Source: Intrasporangium_A sp039812505
GTDB lineage: Bacteria > Actinomycetota > Actinomycetes > Actinomycetales > Dermatophilaceae
Length of the DNA stretch: 18,199 bases
Direction: 5' to 3'
Assembly (NCBI RefSeq): GCF_039812505.1
Contig: NZ_JBDIAQ010000068.1
Location: forward strand, 1-18,199
The position numbers and the translations under genes were made by a program. Below are positions 12,444 through 18,199 of this stretch, one piece after another (the first letter of the stretch is position 1; the number at the start of each line of letters is the position of its first letter). The notes under the pieces were generated by a model that saw only the letters and a program-made list of their open reading frames with translations, did no database searches and was not told the DNA's origin.

Positions 12444-14057
12444 ATGGCCAAGCAGTTGGAGTTCGACGACTCCGCCCGCAAGTCACTCGAGCGCGGTGTC
12501 GACGCGCTCGCCAACGCCGTCAAGGTGACGCTCGGCCCGAAGGGCCGCAACGTCGTGATCGACAAGAAGTGGGGTGCGCCCACCATCACCAACGACGGTG
12601 TGACGATCGCCCGCGAGATCGAGCTCGAGGACGCGTACGAGAACCTCGGCGCCCAGCTGGCGAAGGAGGTCGCGACCAAGACCAACGACATCGCCGGTGA
12701 CGGCACGACCACCGCGACCGTCCTCGCGCAGGCGATGGTCAAGGCCGGTCTGCGCAACGTCGCTGCCGGTGCGGCACCGGCCGCCCTCAAGCGCGGCATC
12801 GACAAGGCCGTCTCGGCCGTCAACGACGAGCTGCTCAGGGTGGCTCGCGACGTCGAGGGCAAGACCGAGATCGCCTCGGTCGCAACGCTGTCGGCCCAGG
12901 ACTCCACCCTCGGCGACCTCATCGGCGAGGCGTTCGACAAGGTCGGCAAGGACGGCGTCATCACCGTCGAGGAGTCCTCGACGACCGCGACCGAGCTCGA
13001 GTTCACCGAGGGCATGCAGTTCGACAAGGGCTACCTGTCCGCCTACTTCGTCACCGACACCGAGCGCATGGAGACCGTCCTCGAGGACGCCCACGTCCTG
13101 ATCAACCAGGGCAAGATCTCCTCGGTCACCGAGGTCCTGCCGATCCTCGAGAAGGTCGTGCAGGCCGGCAAGCCGCTGCTCGTCATCGCCGAGGACGTCG
13201 AGGGCGAGGCCCTCTCGACCCTCGTGGTCAACAAGATCCGCGGGACCTTCAACGTCGCGGCCGTCAAGGCCCCCGGCTTCGGCGACCGGCGCAAGGCGAT
13301 GCTGCAGGACATCGCGATCCTCACCGGTGGCCAGGTCATCGCCGAGGAGGTCGGGCTCAAGCTCGACCAGGCCGACCTGACCGTGCTCGGCAAGGCGCGC
13401 CGCGTGGTGCTGACCAAGGACCACACGACGATCATCGACGGCGCCGGCGACGCGTCCGAGGTGTCCGGCCGGATCGCCCAGATCAAGGCCGAGATCGAGC
13501 GCACCGACTCCGACTGGGACCGCGAGAAGCTCCAGGAGCGGCTCGCCAAGCTCGCCGGCGGCGTGTGCGTCATCAAGGTCGGCGCCCACACCGAGGTCGA
13601 GCTCAAGGAGAAGAAGCACCGCATCGAGGACGCGATCTCGGCCACCCGCGCCGCGATCGAGGAGGGCATCGTCGCCGGTGGCGGCACCGCCCTGATCCAC
13701 GCGGCCGAGGTCATCGACGGGCTCGGGCTCGACGGTGACGAGGCCACCGGTGCGGCCATCGTCAAGCGCGCCGTGCAGGAGCCGCTGCGGTGGATCGCCG
13801 AGAACGCCGGCCACCAGGGCTACGTCGTCACCTCGAAGGTGGCCGCGATGCCGCTCGGGCAGGGCCTCAACGCGGCGACCGGTGAGTTCGGCGACCTCGT
13901 CGCCGCCGGCGTCATCGACCCGGTCAAGGTGACCCGTTCCGCGCTGCGCAACGCCGCCTCGATCGCCTCGATGATCCTGACCACCGACACGCTGGTCGTC
14001 GACAAGCCCGAGGAGGAGCCGGAGCCGGCCGGTCACGGTCACGGGCACGGTCACTGA
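12444..14057 (+). CDS. groEL: chaperonin GroEL, groES-linked copy with His-rich tail (GroEL1/Cpn60.1 type)
   Basis: The 60-kDa chaperonin that folds proteins with GroES and ATP. The 537-residue product has VTLGPKGRNVVIDK (28-41), TNDGVTIA (49-56), the ATPase motif GDGTTT (85-90), the apical domain with KAPGFGDRRKAML and the C-terminal equatorial domain with GIVAGGGTAL. Instead of the GGM-rich tail it ends in GHGHGHGH, as actinobacterial groES-linked GroEL1 proteins do; in mycobacteria this copy has specialised roles and a second groEL elsewhere is the general chaperone. ATG 12444 follows AAAGGAAG at a good distance; an upstream in-frame GTG at 12396 falls inside the hairpin region and is rejected. 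Confidence 0.97.
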   Translation: MAKQLEFDDSARKSLERGVDALANAVKVTLGPKGRNVVIDKKWGAPTITNDGVTIAREIELEDAYENLGAQLAKEVATKTNDIAGDGTTTATVLAQAMVKAGLRNVAAGAAPAALKRGIDKAVSAVNDELLRVARDVEGKTEIASVATLSAQDSTLGDLIGEAFDKVGKDGVITVEESSTTATELEFTEGMQFDKGYLSAYFVTDTERMETVLEDAHVLINQGKISSVTEVLPILEKVVQAGKPLLVIAEDVEGEALSTLVVNKIRGTFNVAAVKAPGFGDRRKAMLQDIAILTGGQVIAEEVGLKLDQADLTVLGKARRVVLTKDHTTIIDGAGDASEVSGRIAQIKAEIERTDSDWDREKLQERLAKLAGGVCVIKVGAHTEVELKEKKHRIEDAISATRAAIEEGIVAGGGTALIHAAEVIDGLGLDGDEATGAAIVKRAVQEPLRWIAENAGHQGYVVTSKVAAMPLGQGLNAATGEFGDLVAAGVIDPVKVTRSALRNAASIASMILTTDTLVVDKPEEEPEPAGHGHGHGH

Positions 14058-14075
14058 CCGCTCCGACGGTGCGCA

Positions 14076-14107
14076 GAGGGCCGCTTCCCGGCAGGGAAGC
14101 GGCCCTC
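14076..14107. terminator. strong hairpin between groEL and whiD (bidirectional terminator)
   Basis: GAGGGCCGCTTCCC (14076-14089) and its exact complement (14094-14107) form a 14-bp stem with the 4-nt loop GGCA, 19 bases after the groEL stop and 19 bases from the whiD stop on the other strand. There is no T-run, which is common for actinobacterial terminators. Confidence 0.88.
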
Positions 14108-14126
14108 GACGTGTGCTGGGCGACCG

Positions 14127-14417
14127 TCAGGACGCGGCGGATACCACTCCGCCCAGGATCAGCTCACGCTCCAGCTCGGACAGGCCGCCCCAGATGCCGT
14201 ACGGCTCGCGGACGGCCAGCGCGTGCTCGAGGCACTCGGCGATGACCGGACAGGAATGACAGACGGCCTTCGCGGCGTCCTCCCGAGCGCGCCGGCGCGG
14301 CCCGCGCTCGCCCTCCGGGTGGAAGAAGGTCTCGGGGCTGATGGTGCGGCAGGCACCCTCGAGCTGCCAGTCCCAGCGCTGCGCGACTGGGCCGGGAAGT
14401 CGACTGATCTCGGCCAT
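14127..14417 (-). CDS. whiD: WhiB-family iron-sulfur regulator, WhiD/WhiB3 type
   Basis: A small [4Fe-4S] protein that binds the housekeeping sigma factor and DNA; WhiD is needed for late sporulation in Streptomyces and its orthologue WhiB3 senses redox state in M. tuberculosis. The 96-residue product has the four cluster cysteines C23, C53, C56 and C62, the FFHPEGERG segment, the turn REPYGIWGGLSE (about 70-81) and a basic-poor tail. It matches WhiD/WhiB3 from MAEISRLPGP onward, and its place between groEL and the ShbA/SigD gene is the conserved one. ATG 14417 is chosen for alignment with WhiD (MADFSRLPGP). ATG 14423 is two codons up, and ATG 14516 would add 33 residues encoded partly by a tandem repeat. 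Confidence 0.92.
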   Translation of the reverse strand: MAEISRLPGPVAQRWDWQLEGACRTISPETFFHPEGERGPRRRAREDAAKAVCHSCPVIAECLEHALAVREPYGIWGGLSELERELILGGVVSAAS

Positions 14418-14423
14418 TGTCAT

Positions 14424-14479
14424 GTCTTTCGGTTCGGGCAGGTCTTTCGGTTCGGTGCAGGTCTTTCGGTTCGGTGCGG
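14424..14479 (-). repeat. three-copy 18-19 bp tandem repeat in the whiD leader
   Basis: GTCTTTCGGTTCGG (plus strand) begins at 14424, 14442 and 14461; full units are 18, 19 and 19 nt with one or two differences. On the whiD strand each ends CCGAACCGAAAGAC, and the last copy abuts the ATG at 14423. The repeats either lie in the 5' untranslated leader or, if translation starts at 14516, encode a repeated EPKD segment. Confidence 0.9.
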
Positions 14480-14612
14480 GGCCCGCTCTGCGGTCCGGAC
14501 GACCGGGGGCGCTCATGTGCCCGACGGTATCCGGGTCGGTCGCCAAGAAAACAGGAAGAAAAGTTCTAGAGATGGTCAAGACTTGGTCAGGTGATGGCAT
14601 GCTCTGAGAGCG

Positions 14613-14641
14613 CGGTCCAGGCGCGGGGGGCGCCTGGACCG
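14613..14641 (+). terminator. 12-bp hairpin in the shbA leader
   Basis: CGGTCCAGGCGC (14613-14624), loop GGGGG, and its exact complement (14630-14641). It sits 95 bp before the shbA start and has no T-run. It could act as an attenuator or leader control element, terminate antisense transcripts, or bind a protein as DNA. Confidence 0.6.
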
Positions 14642-14735
14642 GAACGGACGGTAAGTGATTCGCCGTGCCGGACTCGACGTGCCGTCGCCAGGTGCGGATG
14701 TCGGCACGCACCAGGAGGGTCGGGGGAGCAGAGCC

Positions 14736-15368
14736 ATGGGACTCGGAGGTAGGGCGCGCACCGGCGTAACGCGGCCACGGGCGCCGGCGATGAAGCGGGG
14801 GGACGGCCAGCCGTCGTTCGCGGACCTGGCCGTCCGCGCCGGACACGACGGGCGAGCCGCCGAGCTGCTGCTGGGCGGCGTCCGGGACTTGGCACTGCGC
14901 TACGCCCGGGTCCGGCTCGGCCGGTTCGGTGCCGAGGACATCGCCCAGGACGTGGCACAGGAGGTGTGCATGGCGGTGCTGACGGCACTCCCGGGCTACG
15001 AGCACCGCGGGCTGCCCTTCGAGGCCTTCGTCTACCGGATCGCCGCGCGCAAGCTCGCCGATGCCCAGCGCTCCGTGCTGCGCGGCCCGACCCTGCTGGC
15101 CGAGGTGCCCGACGCGGTCGACGACCGGCCCAGCCCGGAGGCGCTGGCGGTCACCCGGGCCGAGGCGCGCCTGGCCATCGACCTCATGGACCGCCTGTCC
15201 GCGCAGCAACGCGAGATCCTGGTCCTGCGCGTCGCCGTCGGCCTGTCCACGCAGGAGACGGCCGACGCCCTGGGGATGACGGCCGGTGCCGTCCGGGTCG
15301 CCCAGCACCGGGCGCTGACCAAGCTGCGGGAGCTGATGGCGGGCCGGCGAGCCGGCGAGGTCGCATGA
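14736..15368 (+). CDS. shbA: RNA polymerase sigma factor, ShbA/SigD type
   Basis: A group 4-like sigma-70 factor. The 210-residue product has sigma region 2 (about 45-115: LALRYARVRLG, EDIAQDVAQEVCMAVLTALPGY, PFEAFVYRIAARKLADAQRS) and region 4 (about 145-200: LSAQQREILVLRVAVGLSTQETADALGM then GAVRVAQHRALTKLREL). These are the features of Streptomyces ShbA, which transcribes the principal sigma gene hrdB, and of mycobacterial SigD; the position beside whiD and guaB agrees. ATG 14736 has GGGGGAG 7 nt upstream and gives a family-length protein; a longer reading from 14655 is open but lacks a ribosome site. It overlaps the next gene by ATGA, tying sigma to its presumed anti-sigma. Confidence 0.92.
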   Translation: MGLGGRARTGVTRPRAPAMKRGDGQPSFADLAVRAGHDGRAAELLLGGVRDLALRYARVRLGRFGAEDIAQDVAQEVCMAVLTALPGYEHRGLPFEAFVYRIAARKLADAQRSVLRGPTLLAEVPDAVDDRPSPEALAVTRAEARLAIDLMDRLSAQQREILVLRVAVGLSTQETADALGMTAGAVRVAQHRALTKLRELMAGRRAGEVA

Positions 15369-16372
15369 CGACACGGCTGCCACTGCCCCAGCTGCTCGCC
15401 GACGACGCGCTGCTCGACCGCCTCGGCGCCCGCGCCGAGACCGGGTCCGAGCCGGTGGCCGTGCTGCTGGGGGCGCTGGCGGCGTGGTCCGACGGGCCAG
15501 CCGGTCCGCGCCGGCCGGTCGTGCTGCCGCCCCGTCGGCTCCGGCCTCGACGAGTCCTCGCCGTGGTCGGCCTGGTGACCGTCGGGCTGTCCGGAGCCGG
15601 TGTCGCGGCCGCCCGGACGGTCACCGATCCCGGTCTGCGGCTGTGGACGCCGCCGGCGCGCCACCAGGTCGTCGACGGACCGGCCGCCCCAGCGGGACCG
15701 TCCCGCGCCGGGTCGGCGCCGAACGGGTCGTCGGCCGGGTCGGTGAGCACCCGCCCGGTCGTCGCCGCGTATCCGCGACCGACCGTCCCCACGGCGGCCC
15801 ACCCGGTCGTCGGGGTCGACACTGCGACGACGGGCCGGCCGGCCGCGCGGGCCCCGGCGTCTGCGCGGACCGCGGCGGCCGCGGCGGTCACCCCGGCGGC
15901 GATCGCGTCGGAGCCGCAGGACCGGGCCGGGTACGGCACAGCGCGGCCGGCGAGGCGTCCGGCCGCGGGATCCGGGTCCGAGGGTGGCTCCCGCGCCACG
16001 AACGCTCCGGTCGGGGCCGGGGCCGAGCCCGGGTCGCAGCTCCTCTTCCCGGTCCGGCTGCCCGACCCGGCCTGGCGGCGCTCGTCGGCCTGCCCCGCCG
16101 GACCCCCGGCCGCGGTGTGGGCAGGATCCAGGAGCCACGTGCGCCGGGCCGGCTCCTCGTGCACTCCCGGCCCCGCCCCGGCCGCCCGAGCCGACGGGGA
16201 CCGCGGGACTGCCGATCGTGTCGTTGCCGAGCGACCCTGCCGGGAACGCTCCTGCTCCGCCGCCGGGCCGGGCAGCCAGGGTGACAGCCACGAGCGCGAG
16301 CAGGCGCAGGAGGGCGGAACGCACCCCGCGCGGACGGGCGCGGGGCGGCTCCGGCGCTCGCCGGATCACTGA
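15365..16372 (+). CDS. RsdA-like membrane anti-sigma factor (predicted)
   Basis: Predicted partner that holds the sigma factor at the membrane. The 335-residue product starts at ATG 15365, overlapping the sigma stop. Its N-terminal segment LLADDALLDRLGARAE ... VAVLLGALAAWSDG (10-44) resembles the sigma-binding region of mycobacterial RsdA, the anti-SigD factor in the same place. One transmembrane helix follows (about 64-83, RVLAVVGLVTVGLSGAGVAAA), so the N-terminus would be cytoplasmic. The rest is Ala/Pro/Gly-rich, with no domain I recognise. From about residue 225 it becomes rich in Arg and Cys and less protein-like, and a 15984-16508 reading in another frame also stays open, so a frameshift or altered C-terminus is possible. 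Function of the first 100 residues is fairly secure; the tail is not. Confidence 0.7.
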   Translation: MTTRLPLPQLLADDALLDRLGARAETGSEPVAVLLGALAAWSDGPAGPRRPVVLPPRRLRPRRVLAVVGLVTVGLSGAGVAAARTVTDPGLRLWTPPARHQVVDGPAAPAGPSRAGSAPNGSSAGSVSTRPVVAAYPRPTVPTAAHPVVGVDTATTGRPAARAPASARTAAAAAVTPAAIASEPQDRAGYGTARPARRPAAGSGSEGGSRATNAPVGAGAEPGSQLLFPVRLPDPAWRRSSACPAGPPAAVWAGSRSHVRRAGSSCTPGPAPAARADGDRGTADRVVAERPCRERSCSAAGPGSQGDSHEREQAQEGGTHPARTGAGRLRRSPDH

Positions 16373-16396
16373 CCGTCAGCGCACCCCGCGCGGACG
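16320..16396 (+). repeat. 17-bp direct repeat, 60-bp period
   Basis: CGCACCCCGCGCGGACG occurs at 16320-16336 and 16380-16396, around the end of the anti-sigma gene. The sequence between is not otherwise repeated. Confidence 0.8.
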
Positions 16397-16422
16397 CGCA
16401 CGGGGGAGCGCTACCGGGGTGG

Positions 16423-16431
16423 GCGGCATAC
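16423..16431 (-). repeat. GTATGCCGC motif, site 8
   Basis: Reverse copy, intergenic, about 90 bp before guaB. Confidence 0.6.
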
Positions 16432-16510
16432 CCACCGGAAGGACGCACCCGGGGGCAGGGAGGACTCCAGCGGCTCCGGACGCGTCGGGGGGCGGCACGT
16501 CACGCTGAAC

Positions 16511-16516
16511 TACCCT
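16511..16516 (+). promoter_or_regulatory. -10 box of a probable leaderless guaB promoter
   Basis: TACCCT ends 6 nt before the guaB ATG at 16523, with no Shine-Dalgarno upstream. The -35 area (near 16488) is GC-rich and unmatched. Confidence 0.5.
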
Positions 16517-16522
16517 TGGCCC

Positions 16523-18043
16523 ATGACCCTCGGACCGCCCGCACTGCCCGCCGTCTTCGCCCGTCTCGGGCTGACGTACGACGACGTGCTGCTGCTGCCG
16601 GGCGAGACCGACGTCATCCCGAGCGAGGTCGACACTACCGCGCGGCTGACCCGGGAGCTCACCGTGCGCGTCCCGCTGCTGTCGGCCGCGATGGACACCG
16701 TCACCGAGGCGCGGATGGCGATCGCGATGGCGCGCCAAGGTGGCATCGGCGTGCTGCACCGCAACCTGTCGACCGAGGACCAGGCCAAGCAGGTCGACCT
16801 CGTGAAGCGCACCCAGACCGGGCGCATCAGCAACCCGGTGACGATCGGGCCCGAGGCCACGCTCGAGGAGCTCGACCGGATCTGCGGGGAGTACCGCGTC
16901 TCCGGGCTGCCGGTCGTCGCGCCGGACGACACGCTGCTGGGCATCATCACCAACCGGGACCTGCGGTTCACCCCGGTCGCGGAGTGGGCCACGATGCTGG
17001 TGCGCGACGTGATGACCCCGATGCCGCTCATCACCGCGCCCGTCGACATAGACCGCGCGTCCGCGACCACGCTGCTGCGCCGGCACAAGCGTGAGCGCCT
17101 CCCCCTCGTCGACGACCGGGGCCGGCTGGCCGGGCTGATCACCGTCAAGGACTTCGTCAAGTCCGAGCAGTACCCCGACGCGAGCAAGGACGGCCAGGGC
17201 CGCCTGCTCGTCGGCGCGGCGGTCGGCTACTTCGGCGACTCGTGGGCGCGCGCGACGACGCTGGTCGAGGCCGGCGTCGACGTGCTCGTGGTCGACACCG
17301 CCCACGGCCACGCCCGGCTGCTGCTCGACATGATCAAGCGCCTCAAGAGCGACCCGGCGACCGCCGCCACCCAGGTGGTCGGTGGCAACGTCGCCACCCG
17401 CGAGGGTGCCCAGGCCCTCGTCGACGCCGGCGTCGACGCGGTCAAGGTCGGGGTGGGCCCGGGCTCGATCTGCACGACGCGGGTCGTCGCCGGGGTCGGG
17501 GTCCCGCAGGTGACCGCGATCCACGACGCGGCCCAGGTCTGCGGGCCCGCCGGGGTGCCGCTCATCGGCGACGGCGGCCTGCAGTACTCCGGCGACATCG
17601 CCAAGGCCCTGGTCGCCGGTGCCGACACGGTCATGATCGGGTCGCTGCTGGCCGGGTGCGAGGAGAGCCCCGGCGAGCTCGTGCTCGTGGGCGGCAAGCA
17701 GTACAAGTCCTACCGTGGCATGGGCTCGCTCGGCGCGATGTCCTCGCGCGGCAAGAAGTCCTACTCGAAGGACCGTTACTTCCAGGCCGACATCGTCAGC
17801 GACGACGAGATCATCCCCGAGGGCATCGAGGGGCGGGTGGCCTACAAGGGCCCGGTCGCGACGGTCGCGCGCCAGCTCGTCGGGGGTCTGCACCAGTCGA
17901 TGTTCTACGTCGGCGCGCGCACCATCCCCGAGCTGAAGGAGCGGGGCCGGTTCGTCCGGATCACCGCGGCCGGGCTCAAGGAGAGCCACCCGCACGACAT
18001 CCAGGCCATCGTGGAGGCCCCGAACTACTCCTCGAGCGGTTGA
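16523..18043 (+). CDS. guaB: IMP dehydrogenase
   Basis: Oxidises IMP to XMP with NAD+, the committed step of guanine nucleotide synthesis. The 506-residue product is full length: the catalytic barrel starts with LTYDDVLLLPGETDV (17-31) and PLLSAAMDTVTE (51-62). Two CBS domains occupy about 100-215 (SNPVTIGPEATLEEL ... GIITNRDLRF and MTPMPLITA ... GLITVKDF). Then come GPGSICTTR with catalytic Cys317, DGGLQYSGD (350-358), YRGMGSLGAM (397-406), and the flap residues in EGRVAYKGP (436-444). It has its own probable leaderless start, and it is the expected gene after the sigma/anti-sigma pair. Nothing essential is missing. Confidence 0.97.
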   Translation: MTLGPPALPAVFARLGLTYDDVLLLPGETDVIPSEVDTTARLTRELTVRVPLLSAAMDTVTEARMAIAMARQGGIGVLHRNLSTEDQAKQVDLVKRTQTGRISNPVTIGPEATLEELDRICGEYRVSGLPVVAPDDTLLGIITNRDLRFTPVAEWATMLVRDVMTPMPLITAPVDIDRASATTLLRRHKRERLPLVDDRGRLAGLITVKDFVKSEQYPDASKDGQGRLLVGAAVGYFGDSWARATTLVEAGVDVLVVDTAHGHARLLLDMIKRLKSDPATAATQVVGGNVATREGAQALVDAGVDAVKVGVGPGSICTTRVVAGVGVPQVTAIHDAAQVCGPAGVPLIGDGGLQYSGDIAKALVAGADTVMIGSLLAGCEESPGELVLVGGKQYKSYRGMGSLGAMSSRGKKSYSKDRYFQADIVSDDEIIPEGIEGRVAYKGPVATVARQLVGGLHQSMFYVGARTIPELKERGRFVRITAAGLKESHPHDIQAIVEAPNYSSSG

Positions 18044-18199
18044 GCGGTCGGGCAGCTGAGCCGCGACATTCGAGGATGCCGCTGTGGCTGGCTCGCACTT
18101 TCCCGCCGCGGTCGGATTGTGAGCGGGGTTCGGTGTCGGGGGGCTCCCACTTTCCCGCCGCGGTCGGATTGTGAGCGGGGTTCGGTGTCGGGGGGCTCC
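18044..18199. repeat. 52-bp tandem repeat array downstream of guaB (incomplete)
   Basis: Two identical 52-bp units, 18096-18147 and 18148-18199, each beginning CACTTTCCCGCCGCGGTCGG and ending GTGTCGGGGGGCTCC, run head to tail to the very end of the window. The bases before the first unit (GGCTCG) resemble the unit end (GGCTCC), so the phase may start a little earlier. Each unit has a CCCGC/GCGGG dyad. As 52 is not a multiple of 3 the array is not a protein repeat, and there are no differing spacers. The first 52 bases after the guaB stop show no feature I can name. Confidence 0.9.

Larger units (their letters stand above)
14418..14735. promoter_or_regulatory. whiD/shbA divergent control region
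   Basis: This 318-bp gap between divergent regulators contains the window's most A/T-rich stretch (about 14545-14595), the likely site of both promoters, though I cannot fix clear -35/-10 pairs. On the whiD strand TACCGT (14524-14529) stands 7 nt before the alternative ATG 14516 and could mark the whiD transcript start. Toward shbA there is a strong hairpin at 14613-14641 and a ribosome-binding GGGGGAG (14722-14728), 7 nt before ATG 14736. Confidence 0.6.

Noticed and set aside
12483..14054. Long minus-strand open frame opposite groEL, and many similar long antisense frames elsewhere
   Set aside because: High-GC DNA leaves antisense frames open; the plus strand encodes an unmistakable GroEL and the antisense products have no family features.
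14655..14735. Longer N-terminus for the sigma factor starting near 14655
   Set aside because: No ribosome site at that start, whereas ATG 14736 has GGGGGAG at 7 nt and gives a family-sized protein.
15032..16369. Minus-strand 445-codon frame with a signal-peptide-like start
   Set aside because: No ribosome site or TANNNT box, it runs antisense through the anti-sigma and sigma genes, and its sequence is Arg/Gly-rich low complexity; kept only as a question in the findings.
18096..18199. Possible CRISPR array
   Set aside because: The units are identical along their whole length with no unique spacers, and no cas genes are nearby.

Overview
The window is GC-rich bacterial DNA with dense genes, many GTG starts and strong G/C third-position bias. 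It carries a WhiD/WhiB3-type regulator, an ShbA/SigD-type sigma factor and a histidine-tailed GroEL next to groES, so the source is an actinomycete. The overall look suggests Micrococcales, perhaps Intrasporangiaceae; that family guess is inference only. The gene order tsaE-tsaB-rimI-tsaD ... groES-groEL-whiD-shbA-anti-sigma-guaB is the conserved actinobacterial order also known from Mycobacterium tuberculosis (Rv3422c back to Rv3411c) and Streptomyces.

Region 1 (1-4627) is the tRNA threonylcarbamoyl-adenosine (t6A) block: tsaE, tsaB, rimI and tsaD. It is interrupted between tsaE and tsaB by a two-gene cell-surface cassette, a DUF6318-like lipoprotein and a secreted PKD-like protein. An exact 73-bp direct repeat stands at 1-73 and 2152-2224. 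It contains the 3' end of the PKD-like gene and, in its first copy, the start codon of tsaE. A second copy of the cassette therefore probably ends just outside the window.

Region 2 (4628-11704) sits between tsaD and groES. It holds a GH3 (NagZ/LpqI-like) lipoprotein, divergent from a nucleoside hydrolase-ribokinase operon (nucleoside salvage), then a large exported protein with an Ig-like, a GATase-like and a polysaccharide-deacetylase-like domain, and a THUMP-like SAM methyltransferase. Region 3 (11705-14107) is the groES-groEL1 heat-shock operon. Its sigma-70 promoter is straddled by two CIRCE (HrcA) operators, there is a hairpin between the two genes, and a strong hairpin follows groEL. 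Region 4 (14127-16372) has whiD divergent from the shbA sigma gene, which is coupled to an RsdA-like membrane anti-sigma gene. Region 5 is guaB (IMP dehydrogenase), followed by the start of a 52-bp tandem repeat array that runs off the window.

Two window-wide patterns stand out. First, tsaB, nagZ, the nucleoside hydrolase gene and guaB each have a TANNNT box exactly 6 nt before the start codon, as expected of leaderless transcripts. Second, the 9-mer GTATGCCGC occurs eight times on the two strands, far more than base composition predicts, and inside genes it is kept at the price of rare codons (ATA, TAT, CAT, GCA). This looks like a maintained genome signal of unknown role and is the most promising undescribed feature here.
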